Assembly: GCA_021825025.1 (NCBI GenBank)
Contig: JAKAIP010000028.1
Span: 1-7,350 of the forward strand
Reading direction: 5' to 3'
DNA length: 7,350 nt
Source of the DNA: a bacterium
GTDB taxonomy: Bacteria > Patescibacteria > Paceibacteria > UBA9973 > SBAW01
In this document: positions 1 to 6,960 of the stretch, one piece after another
Layout of the letters: every line of letters begins with the position of its first letter
Position numbering within the stretch: position 1 is the stretch's first letter
Program-made: the position numbers and the translations under genes
The notes under the pieces: generated by a model
Told to the model about the DNA's origin: nothing
Databases searched by the model: none
What the model saw: only the letters and a program-made list of their open reading frames with translations

Positions 1-1
1 T

Positions 2-1018
2 CTTCGACGAATCAAGGACAAGAGCCACATCACTTGGAACCCAACGATCCACAACCACACGGAGATTCATACCGAGATCGGTAACGAATTCCTCGACGGT
101 GAATCCTGCGCGTCGCGCATCGAGCGTCGAGCGGCGGAATTCCTGATCGAAGGTCGAGATCTTCTGCTTCTGAACGCCACCCACGAGCACCAGATCGGGT
201 GTACCGCCATCGTCATAGATCTGCTTTGCCATGGCATTGAGCACCGATGGCGTAAGCGTTTCCGCTGTGCCATTTACGTTGCCAGCGCCGATGAAGCCGA
301 CCCACTCGATAACACCGCCCATGGCAGTGTATGTGGTAGAGCCGACGTTACCGAGACGAACGCCCATGATCGCAGCGCGATCGAGCTCACGCTTGAGCTC
401 ACGCATGCGCATGTCGATCTGGTAGGAATCTTCACGACCAATACCGTTGTGCTTAATTGCATTTGCGGTACCGGTAATACGCACACCCTTTGAGAAGATC
501 TGCGTAAAGTTGTGCGGACGAGTACGAGCAACAGATTCATCCTTCGGACCCTCCATACCCTGTGGGCGAGGATGCGCGATGATTTCCCACGTTGCAGCAG
601 CCGCGTGAGTCTGTGCGGACGTACCACCTGCGCCACGAGAAACCGTAGCAGAGGTGCTGGAAACTGCCGTGACCTGAATCACTTCAGTCTTTCCAGAGAG
701 ACGGTCCTTGAGCAAGGTACCGGCCGTCATACGACCGATTTGCGAGGACGAGAAACGAATAACAGTACCCGTGGTTGTACCAAGGGCCATTTGTGCAGCC
801 GTACCTCCGCTTTGGAGAGCAGTAGTCGGATTCAGAGAATCCTCATCCCACTCGTGCTTCGTCTGCGTCGCGACCTCGTTTGAGATTCCGATCGTCGAAA
901 TGAAATCAGTATCATCAAGCAAGATTGCCGCGAGCGTCTCGGAAACGTCGAGGATATACGTTGCGGATTGCGTTGCCGAGTAACCTTGGTTACTACCGGC
1001 CGGATTTTGTAGTGCCAT
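2..1018 (-). CDS. Major capsid protein, SU10-like (DUF5309 type), C-terminus cut by window edge
   Basis: This is probably the main shell subunit of the phage head. The frame opens with ATG at 1018 (MALQNPAGSN) and stays open for 339 residues to the left edge. Recognition is from overall pattern: an N-terminal segment with TYILDVSETLAAILLDDTDF (about 20-39), a KHEWDEDSL stretch (54-62), a small beta insertion (about 80-148), the TRPHNFTQIFSKGVRITGTA block (166-185), the helix MRMRELKRELDRAAIMG (203-219), then a Gly-rich loop and the PDLVLVGGVQKQKISTF strand-helix (274-290). These match the layout of the SU10 major capsid family, which has the HK97 fold. Family members are usually about 300-400 residues, so little is missing. 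It follows the scaffold-like gene by 31 bases, the normal order. No good Shine-Dalgarno precedes the ATG: AAGG is only two bases away. The family call is from memory of the pattern, not from a search. Confidence 0.85.
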   Translation of the reverse strand, partial: MALQNPAGSNQGYSATQSATYILDVSETLAAILLDDTDFISTIGISNEVATQTKHEWDEDSLNPTTALQSGGTAAQMALGTTTGTVIRFSSSQIGRMTAGTLLKDRLSGKTEVIQVTAVSSTSATVSRGAGGTSAQTHAAAATWEIIAHPRPQGMEGPKDESVARTRPHNFTQIFSKGVRITGTANAIKHNGIGREDSYQIDMRMRELKRELDRAAIMGVRLGNVGSTTYTAMGGVIEWVGFIGAGNVNGTAETLTPSVLNAMAKQIYDDGGTPDLVLVGGVQKQKISTFDQEFRRSTLDARRAGFTVEEFVTDLGMNLRVVVDRWVPSDVALVLDSSK

Positions 1019-1049
1019 ACCTTACGATTAAAACTAGGATTAAATTTGA
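1019..1049 (-). promoter_or_regulatory. AT-rich leader of the capsid gene without a usable Shine-Dalgarno
   Basis: These 31 bases separate the scaffold stop (TAA, 1052-1050) from the capsid ATG. Only 8 of 31 bases are G or C. TTTAATC occurs twice and the last bases before ATG are CGTAAGGT, which puts AAGG too near the start codon to pair normally. An unstructured A/U-rich leader can support initiation through ribosomal protein S1 in some bacteria. That role here is inference. Confidence 0.35.
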
Positions 1050-1817
1050 TTACTGCTCTTGTACGCCCATAAGCTGCTTTCGCACTGAATTACGCAGTAC
1101 GGCAGCAGATCGAGCAGGCCCGCGAAGATTCGAAGTATCTTCAAGCGTAGCGGAGTCCACTGGCGCAGAAGATCCTGGAAGAATCACAGGGGGCGTTTCG
1201 CGTTGTGTGTTTTGCGGTTGTGCGTTTTCCGGTTGTGTGTTTTGTGTTTGATTCTGATTGCTTTGCGTTTGTGCGTTTTGCGTGTTGTTATTCTGAACGA
1301 TCTGCACTGGAACCTGTCCGCTCGAAAGAACACCATCAAGGTAATCTTCAATATCGAGCATTGCATCGTCGAGGTTATCCGCCTCGGAGAGCATATGAGG
1401 AGATTTTACAATGAGATCCTTCGTTGTTTGAGGAATACTGCTATACCGCGGATCGGCAAGCAGGTCGCGTACTTTGCCGCGGACTTCCGCCTGCATTGCA
1501 CGTCTTTCAGCATCGGCCGCACGATCGTTTGCTTCTGCAATCGCTACTGCGTTTGCATCAGACGGATCGATGTTCGCCATTCGATTGTTACGAGACTCGC
1601 GCCCCGCCCTACGATCAAATGACCGCGCTCGAGCATCTTGCCGTGTGAGTCGCTGATACTCACTGGCCGGAATTGTAACGACCGGACCTTGGTTGCTATT
1701 CCCCTGCCCCTGTGGAGAGGTGGGAGCAGCACCCGGCTGGGTGTTATTATTCTGCTCGCCGCTCGAGGGGGTGGCCGCATTTGATGCGGGGGTGGCCTCT
1801 GTGCTGTTATTAGGCAT
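1050..1817 (-). CDS. Putative capsid scaffold protein, 255 aa
   Basis: It probably acts as an internal scaffold that guides capsid assembly and is then lost or cleaved. No conserved catalytic motif is visible. The N-terminal 47 residues are disordered (Asn, Gln, Pro, Ser, Thr). Next come VVTIPASEYQRLTRQ (46-60), a short motif style common in phage scaffolds, and a basic segment (62-79). A charged helix likely to form a coiled coil (about 90-120) leads to an acidic helical part (about 140-165). An Asn/Gln-rich linker (about 175-207) carries a pentapeptide repeat. The C-terminus, LRNSVRKQLMGVQEQ, is a basic amphipathic helix of the kind that scaffolds use to bind coat protein. The capsid gene follows directly, which is the strongest support. 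Start: ATG at 1817 follows GGTGAT at 11 bases, a weak match to the extended anti-SD. Met80 is an alternative start if the promoter-like hexamers upstream are real. The family is not recognised by name. Confidence 0.65.
   Translation of the reverse strand: MPNNSTEATPASNAATPSSGEQNNNTQPGAAPTSPQGQGNSNQGPVVTIPASEYQRLTRQDARARSFDRRAGRESRNNRMANIDPSDANAVAIAEANDRAADAERRAMQAEVRGKVRDLLADPRYSSIPQTTKDLIVKSPHMLSEADNLDDAMLDIEDYLDGVLSSGQVPVQIVQNNNTQNAQTQSNQNQTQNTQPENAQPQNTQRETPPVILPGSSAPVDSATLEDTSNLRGPARSAAVLRNSVRKQLMGVQEQ
1205..1249 (-). repeat. Three 15-bp tandem units encoding an Asn/Gln pentapeptide repeat
   Basis: On the plus strand the units read GTGTGTTTTGCGGTT, GTGCGTTTTCCGGTT and GTGTGTTTTGTGTTT. 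On the coding strand this gives the NTQPE, NAQPQ and NTQRE units in the linker of the scaffold-like protein (about residues 193-207). A more degenerate copy (NAQTQ) lies just upstream in the protein. It looks like an expanded flexible linker made by in-frame slippage, and its copy number may vary among relatives. Confidence 0.75.
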
Positions 1818-1877
1818 GTATAAATACTATCACCCATCTGTCAATAGAAAGGGTACCGTACTGTGGATAATCGTGGC
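1818..1877 (-). promoter_or_regulatory. 60-base gap before the scaffold gene with a possible sigma70-type promoter
   Basis: This is the largest non-coding stretch in the window. On the minus strand it contains a perfect TTGACA (1844-1839), then 16 bases, then TATACA (4 of 6 matches to TATAAT), whose last A is the A of the annotated ATG at 1817. The weaker TAGTAT is also present but stands only 9 bases after TTGACA. A start of transcription after TATACA would fall inside the gene, so either the promoter is not real or translation begins downstream, for example at Met80. No hairpin followed by a T run is visible, so I do not call a terminator for the preceding gene. Confidence 0.3.
1862..1870 (-). 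promoter_or_regulatory. Single perfect DnaA-box 9-mer
   Basis: The minus strand reads TTATCCACA, matching the bacterial DnaA box TTATNCACA. It sits in the only sizeable intergenic gap, upstream of the scaffold and capsid genes. By simple base counting such a 9-mer is expected about 0.06 times in a window of this size on both strands. There is no cluster of further boxes and no AT-rich unwinding region, so this does not look like a replication origin. Control of transcription by host DnaA, or chance, are the remaining readings. Confidence 0.3.
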
Positions 1878-2180
1878 CTAGTTAAGAAAAAGTGTCACAC
1901 TCTTGTCGCCTTTAATATTCGAAACTTCTACCGAGAGATTCTCACCAAGCATAACCGGAAGATTGATAAGCTCCCCAAATTCGCCTTGTGCCGCAAGACA
2001 GTTACTCTTATGTGCCTTCTCGCGCCCGAGCGCATCTTTGATCGAGATATCGAATGTCGTGCCCGGTTTAGCCGTTGCGCGCATCCAACCGATCTTGCCC
2101 GCCTGCGTGCGATATTCGCGCTTCGGAGTATCCTCTGAAAATGTAAGCGCAGGAAGCTCTGTCGTACTGATTGGAATCAT
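1878..2180 (-). CDS. Small probable beta-sandwich virion protein, 100 aa
   Basis: I do not recognise the family. The sequence alternates short hydrophobic strands with turns: GKIGWMRATA (28-37), TTFDISIKDALG (41-52), then a Cys-containing segment (60), GELINLPVMLGENLSVEVSN (69-88) and a final strand SVTLFLN (94-100). This suggests a compact all-beta fold. No signal peptide or membrane segment is present. It starts 6 bases after the stop of the 1158-residue gene, so it is probably translated as part of the same transcript, and it precedes the scaffold and capsid genes. Small beta proteins in this position are often head-decoration, spike or connector proteins. This one could be any of these, and the role is inference. 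It ends with TAG, while the other visible stops are TAA. The ATG has no strong Shine-Dalgarno: AAGGG lies 16 bases upstream. Confidence 0.75.
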   Translation of the reverse strand: MIPISTTELPALTFSEDTPKREYRTQAGKIGWMRATAKPGTTFDISIKDALGREKAHKSNCLAAQGEFGELINLPVMLGENLSVEVSNIKGDKSVTLFLN

Positions 2181-2186
2181 ATACTT

Positions 2187-5100
2187 TTATTGTACACCCT
2201 TTTTAGTTTCAGGAAATACCCTTGGTGCGAATTGCGCTTTAAGTTGCGCAGGAAGCGCTTGCCACGTGCGCTGTGTGAGTGGAATGAAATAATCGTCGAA
2301 GTCCTGCGCCGACACGTTAATACCGGATTGCGCCATGAGGTCCGCCGCTTCATCGAATTGCTCTTTCTGGAACATCTCCATGATCCGTTGCTTCATCTCA
2401 GTACGATCAAATTGTGCATTCCGAATGTCCTTGAGAAGAACTGAATCCGATTCTTTCTGATTCGTGGGGAACCCCATCAATTCTCCCCAAAAAAGATCTG
2501 AGAAGTCTGCATACCCACGCACCTCGCCTTTGTCGTCAAGAATTGGATACAAGTTATCTGCATTCACCCCCTTCTCGTATGAGCGCCAGAACTTCTGCAC
2601 ATTCTTAATCGCAACACCGGCAGGCATACCTGCTGCCTGCATCGTTCGTGCAATCTTCTCTGCATTTTCATTGAATGCCTCACGATTATCTTGCACAGCA
2701 GCAGAAAGCGCATCGATCGTATTTTTGGCAGTCTGCACAAATGGAGAATAGATATTTCCAAAAGGACCAAGGAACATCGATCGCGTAAAGTCGAATCCGA
2801 ACGCATCTTCGAAAGTACGTTGTATCGCAACTGATGCTGCGCTCCATCGAATCACCTTGTCCCACTGCCCTGTTTTGGTCCACCGACCAAGCGTATGTGC
2901 TGCTTCAATCGGCCACTGTAAAAGGGATGTTGCGAGCTTTCCGCCAAGACCATATCCAATACGCGATCCGGCAGCTTTACGATATGGGAAGTTTGTCTCA
3001 TCGATTACGTCGCGCACCAGATGCATGAATGCATCGTCAGTATTACCAGCGACAATCTGCTGCCGTGCGATATTCTGATCAACTTTCGAAAATCCGCGGA
3101 AATCCAGTGCTTGCTCTACCTGCGGCCACGAGATCTTGCCCGCGTTGTATTTTGCTATCGCATCATCGAATTGCATCTTAAATTGGTGATAGACCACAGA
3201 TCGTTGCAAGTTATCCGCCATTGAGTTTGGCTTGATCGGGATCTGTGTGATGTTCTTATAGGTATTACCCACACGACCTCCAAGCGTGATCTCTTTCGTC
3301 AGTTCTTCACCATACGGAACACCAAGATCGACAAAAAGACCTCGATCAGATACTTCTTTCAGTCCTTCTTTCGTGAGCGCCTTTGTATATGCAGGCCCCG
3401 CAAATCGCGGCCCAAGACGTGCATATCCAAACATCGGATACTGAAAAAGCTGACGGAACCATGTACCGGGAGAGGAAAGTAACCCCGAGTATTGTGTAGA
3501 AAGTGCAAGATCAGTAATTTGTCGAGCAGCGTCCGGAGGAAGATTAAGTCCGAGCTTTTTATTAATTGCAGGAACCATTTCATCGAATGCCTGCTCGAGC
3601 CGTCCGGCGTATCCCATTTTCTCAAGCGCATACGATCGCACCGAATTCTTGAGTGTATCTGGAAGATTATCAGCCAGCGCTCCAATACGCTTCAATGCAG
3701 GGTTAAGAAACATGCGATTAGATCCAGAATTTACGTAAATATCGAACAAGGCGAGTGAGTCGTCGATCTGTGGCGCAGTAAAGTTTCCGCGACGCTTAAA
3801 CTTCGCAAAGAATTCGAGCTCCTTTGGGATGTCGGATCCCTCTTTGTACATTTGAAAAATACCACCAATATTCTGAATATGTGGTTGATAGTCCTTGAGA
3901 AAGATTTCTGGTGGGACATCAAGCTGTGGGCCCACTTCGTCATAGAGCGCCTTAAGATTATTTGCAATATCGATCATCTCGTTTTTCGCAGCAGTGCTAA
4001 AAGCAGCGTTCCCTACAATCGAGGACTTCTCACCACGTAAATACGCACTGATTGCTTGACGCTCTGCAGCCATACCGGTGCCTGCGTACTTCCCAAAGAT
4101 TTCGCGTGATTTTGTAGAGTAGATATTTCTGAACACATCGCGCACTCGCACTGCGTCCTCCATTGGTACATACGCTTCCGAGTAGAGTGGAATTCCACTC
4201 TTTTCTTCATACGAGCGCATCCAATGGCGTTGTGGAGACATAAATTGTTTTGCAGGATTAAGCCATGGCGCTTGCGGCACATACTTATCCGCATTGTTGA
4301 AAAGCCCAAGCGTTTGTGCAGCCTTCACATACTCCGCCTGCGTCATTTCCCCCATAACGCTCTTGCCAGTTACCGTGCGAATCACAGAATCCCGAATGGT
4401 AGGAGCAACTCCATTCACCTCTCCAATCTTCGAGAGATTTGCCATCTGATCAGAAGTAATCGGCTTTGTCTCCATTCCCTTCACCACGTTCGAAGGAATA
4501 AACCCGAGCTTCGATTCATCAGCCGCTTGCGCAACACGCATTGCGCTCCCTCCCACCGGCACCGTTTGTGATTGCAGTTTTATCTCTGGCCCGAAATCAC
4601 CTTGATACGAGCGATCTGGAATCCCCATCTTGGTTCGTACCCAATCACTTCCCTTCTGTAATACACCACCTCTTGTTTGTACGAGTGAGAGTTCCACAGC
4701 ATCGTCCGAGGACGGAGTAACTTTCAGATACGTATTATTCTTCGTACCACCAAATTGCTTCGCTACCGATTCCGGGAGAGTATAGTATTCCGCCGTGCTT
4801 TGTGCGTTCGCCACACCTTTTACCACACCTCCTTCCCGAACAATTTGTGAGCGAATAGGATCGATATTTTGTACGGTCGGTGTGCCATTTGAAGAAACCG
4901 GCATACGCGGACGAAATGCGCTCGTGCCTGCCTCTATCAACGAAGAAGTCAGTGTGACATCCCCCGCCGCCGTTCCTGTCGTGAACAGAAGGGAGGCGAG
5001 TGGACCCATGCCACCCTGTCGTGCTTCTTCGTATGTCTGAAAGTAGGTAGGCACTTGCCCCAAAAATGGAATCTCCGCAGGAGTATCTTTTCCAAGTGAT

Positions 5101-5663
5101 TCAAATGTTCCCGGTTTCCCTTGCGCCATATTCACCCATGGATGCGCAATCGAGAGTCCAAGACGAATCGGTGCCTTTGCAATTTCACGCGGCGCACTCG
5201 CAAGAATCCGTGCAAGGCCAAGCGTTGCGCCATACCCAAGATTCGCTGCCTTATTTGGAAGCGACATTTTATCCCAATCTTCCTGCGACGGAAGCACCAC
5301 CCCCACTGCAGAGAGTAGTTGTAGTGGTGCATATTGCAATGGATCAGATGATTTGTGTGCGTAGTATTGCTGTGATCCCACAACACCACCGAAGCGCTGT
5401 GTTTGTTCTTCTTCGGAAAGATCCTCCGTAACGCGGACCGGCTTGTACCGTTCCACGATTTGGTCACCAAATGGCACGCCAGGAGCAATCGGGGTGGAAT
5501 TGCTCGAAGTAGTTACGATTGCGGGCGCTTGTACTGCGTTCGGTTTAGGACCGAGTGATGGATACGATGCACCGGATGTGGAAACTGGCCTCGGCGCTGT
5601 TGGAGCTGCCGGGGCAGGAGATGTCATCAAGCCCTTATAGAAGTCGTCATTTAATACACCCAT
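2187..5663 (-). CDS. Very large phage protein, putative internal or ejected virion protein, 1158 aa
   Basis: No enzyme motif is recognised. The first 65 residues are Pro/Ala/Ser/Thr-rich and look disordered. Residues about 110-245 are helical, with Gly/Ala-rich hydrophobic stretches (ANLGYGATLGLARILASAP, 140-158; GPLASLLFTTGTAAG, 220-234) that may touch membranes. A beta-leaning part (about 285-370) follows, then a long helical body. Marks in the body are DYQPHI (591-596), FKRRGNF (622-628), LALFDIYVN (637-645) and a late hydrophobic run, GYGLGGKLATSLLQWPIEAAHTLGRW (from 903). The layout of a Y-x-PH motif, an RRGN motif and an aromatic G/W/P-rich C-terminal part recalls the large virion proteins that phages and conjugative elements carry next to 'large polyvalent protein' domains. 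That resemblance is from memory. The gene starts 3 bases after the 430-aa gene. GGAGGTGG lies ten bases upstream of the ATG. A tail or portal function cannot be excluded, but no portal-like pattern is seen. Confidence 0.8.
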   Translation of the reverse strand: MGVLNDDFYKGLMTSPAPAAPTAPRPVSTSGASYPSLGPKPNAVQAPAIVTTSSNSTPIAPGVPFGDQIVERYKPVRVTEDLSEEEQTQRFGGVVGSQQYYAHKSSDPLQYAPLQLLSAVGVVLPSQEDWDKMSLPNKAANLGYGATLGLARILASAPREIAKAPIRLGLSIAHPWVNMAQGKPGTFESLGKDTPAEIPFLGQVPTYFQTYEEARQGGMGPLASLLFTTGTAAGDVTLTSSLIEAGTSAFRPRMPVSSNGTPTVQNIDPIRSQIVREGGVVKGVANAQSTAEYYTLPESVAKQFGGTKNNTYLKVTPSSDDAVELSLVQTRGGVLQKGSDWVRTKMGIPDRSYQGDFGPEIKLQSQTVPVGGSAMRVAQAADESKLGFIPSNVVKGMETKPITSDQMANLSKIGEVNGVAPTIRDSVIRTVTGKSVMGEMTQAEYVKAAQTLGLFNNADKYVPQAPWLNPAKQFMSPQRHWMRSYEEKSGIPLYSEAYVPMEDAVRVRDVFRNIYSTKSREIFGKYAGTGMAAERQAISAYLRGEKSSIVGNAAFSTAAKNEMIDIANNLKALYDEVGPQLDVPPEIFLKDYQPHIQNIGGIFQMYKEGSDIPKELEFFAKFKRRGNFTAPQIDDSLALFDIYVNSGSNRMFLNPALKRIGALADNLPDTLKNSVRSYALEKMGYAGRLEQAFDEMVPAINKKLGLNLPPDAARQITDLALSTQYSGLLSSPGTWFRQLFQYPMFGYARLGPRFAGPAYTKALTKEGLKEVSDRGLFVDLGVPYGEELTKEITLGGRVGNTYKNITQIPIKPNSMADNLQRSVVYHQFKMQFDDAIAKYNAGKISWPQVEQALDFRGFSKVDQNIARQQIVAGNTDDAFMHLVRDVIDETNFPYRKAAGSRIGYGLGGKLATSLLQWPIEAAHTLGRWTKTGQWDKVIRWSAASVAIQRTFEDAFGFDFTRSMFLGPFGNIYSPFVQTAKNTIDALSAAVQDNREAFNENAEKIARTMQAAGMPAGVAIKNVQKFWRSYEKGVNADNLYPILDDKGEVRGYADFSDLFWGELMGFPTNQKESDSVLLKDIRNAQFDRTEMKQRIMEMFQKEQFDEAADLMAQSGINVSAQDFDDYFIPLTQRTWQALPAQLKAQFAPRVFPETKKGVQ

Positions 5664-5666
5664 ATA

Positions 5667-6959
5667 TTATTTACCACCTCCAAACAGGCCCCCAAGGAAA
5701 CTGCCTGCTGCTTGCATCGCGCCTTGCGCAACACCAAGCGCTCCCTTTGGTGCCCGCTCAGTCGGTGCAGCAGGTGCGCGTGACTGCAGTACCGGTGCGC
5801 GGCTCTGTGGCCCTGCCGGGAGTGAAAGCGATTTAAGATCAACCGGCGAAACCGGTCCGGTTTGTGTCGGGATTGGTAGTTCCGGCTGTGTTGCCGCATC
5901 AATCGTTTCCGTAACATTCGAGAGGATCGATTGCTCAAGTGAGCGCGGAATCTTAATGAGATCGTTTTCCGTAATACCAAGCTGATCCATATCAGAATTA
6001 AGGAATTTCGTGTAGGACCCATCTTCATTCTTTCGATAAATAAATCCCTTATCGCCCTCTGCGTATCCACCGGCACGAATCGCTTGCTGCGTACGCACTG
6101 TATTCGGATCCATATCGACGAACGTACCAGTCTGCCCGATCGTAAATTTACTATTGCCTCGCTGTGTTGACTCTGCCGAGAGTGTGGTGCCTTTCAGAGA
6201 TCCATCTGGTCCTGGAACCATTGTGTCCGGTGCAGAGAAGCGTTCGTTACCAAGAAGAAACAAATTCTTTCCATTCTCTTTACGGTTCAGCTTTCCGTAG
6301 ATCTTAAGGCCGCCATACATACCATTCGTTTCGAGATATCCAGACTTCGCGCCCTCACGCGATACGTTCACACCAATTATCTCACCACGAGAGTTCGTCG
6401 TAACGTATGCAACATAATCCGATGATGGCGCTTGGCCCGACACGTGTTGCTCTACATAATTAAGCGCTTCGAGTGTATCTTGGTAATCAATGAGTGCTTG
6501 ATTGTATTCATTGAGATGTGCCGAAGGATCATCCCCTGACGTGTCGAGCGTATTGATTGCATCGGCCAACTGTGCCACTCGCGTCGATTGAATTGCGGCT
6601 TGTGCACGAAGGAATGATTCGGGATTATTTCCAAGCAACATCGAGGACTTTCGGTTATCATCGTCGATCTCACGATTAAGCATCGATATGTCCTGCCGAT
6701 CCTTCACTTCCCCTTTACTTCCAGAGGCACGATAACTTGCGATCTTCACTTCAATGTTCGAACGCTGGTCCTGTGAGAGTCCCGGATGCGAGTAGAGCGA
6801 CATTGCTTTTTGCTCAAGCAATTTATAGTCCCCCGGCGTAAGTTTTCCATCGCTCTCGAGACGGCTTTCATAGATCGCAAGCTGATCCACGAGGATGCCG
6901 TAATTCGCACCAGATTTCTTGGTGTTGCGATTGGCGAATGATGCATCAAAAACTACCAT
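5667..6959 (-). CDS. Phage protein of unknown family, 430 aa
   Basis: I do not recognise the family. Residues about 20-170 are predicted to be helical and charged (YGILVDQLAIYESRLES, 20-36; LDTSGDDPSAHLNEYNQ, 138-154), possibly a coiled coil. Residues about 180-320 alternate strands and turns, with YVAYVTTNSRGEIIGVNVS (182-200) and a GFIYRKNEDGSYTKFL strand pair (305-320). Residues 355-405 are Pro/Ala-rich and disordered and contain QSRAP twice (386-390 and 392-396, near exact). The last 25 residues are small and hydrophobic (GALGVAQGAMQAAGSFLGGL, 406-425, then FGGGK), which could be a membrane-active or packing helix. No signal peptide is seen. It starts one base after the preceding gene stops (TAATATG) and shares a transcript with the 1158-residue gene, so the two are probably partners in the virion. 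A structural or ejected protein is the likely role, by context only. The ATG has a weak upstream GGA. Confidence 0.75.
   Translation of the reverse strand: MVVFDASFANRNTKKSGANYGILVDQLAIYESRLESDGKLTPGDYKLLEQKAMSLYSHPGLSQDQRSNIEVKIASYRASGSKGEVKDRQDISMLNREIDDDNRKSSMLLGNNPESFLRAQAAIQSTRVAQLADAINTLDTSGDDPSAHLNEYNQALIDYQDTLEALNYVEQHVSGQAPSSDYVAYVTTNSRGEIIGVNVSREGAKSGYLETNGMYGGLKIYGKLNRKENGKNLFLLGNERFSAPDTMVPGPDGSLKGTTLSAESTQRGNSKFTIGQTGTFVDMDPNTVRTQQAIRAGGYAEGDKGFIYRKNEDGSYTKFLNSDMDQLGITENDLIKIPRSLEQSILSNVTETIDAATQPELPIPTQTGPVSPVDLKSLSLPAGPQSRAPVLQSRAPAAPTERAPKGALGVAQGAMQAAGSFLGGLFGGGK
5674..5681 (-). promoter_or_regulatory. Strong Shine-Dalgarno embedded in the end of the upstream gene
   Basis: The minus strand reads GGAGGTGG, ending ten bases before the ATG at 5663. 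The same bases encode the Gly-Gly of the FGGGK terminus of the 430-residue protein, so the coding tail doubles as the ribosome binding site of the 1158-residue gene. It is the clearest such site in the window. It supports the start at 5663 over the next Met at residue 13, and it suggests translational coupling across the 3-base gap. Confidence 0.55.
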
Positions 6960-6960
6960 A

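Noticed and set aside
380..405. Direct repeat GAGCTCACGC occurring twice within 12 bases
   Set aside because: It encodes the REL-x-REL pattern of a capsid-protein helix, so coding explains it.
231..1622. Several plus-strand open frames of 60-140 codons opposite the capsid and scaffold genes
   Set aside because: They are antisense to well-supported genes, have Arg/Ser/Cys-rich compositions typical of shadow frames, and show no domain pattern or start signals.
1851..1870. Possible terminator around the GGTACC palindrome after the 100-residue gene
   Set aside because: The stem is only the six-base palindrome and no T run follows in the direction of transcription.
1862..1870. Replication origin at the DnaA box
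   Set aside because: Only one box is present, with no box cluster, no iterons and no AT-rich unwinding element nearby.
5066..5431. A 121-codon plus-strand frame opposite the start of the 1158-residue gene
   Set aside because: It has shadow-frame composition, no recognisable motif, and lies fully inside a coding region on the other strand.
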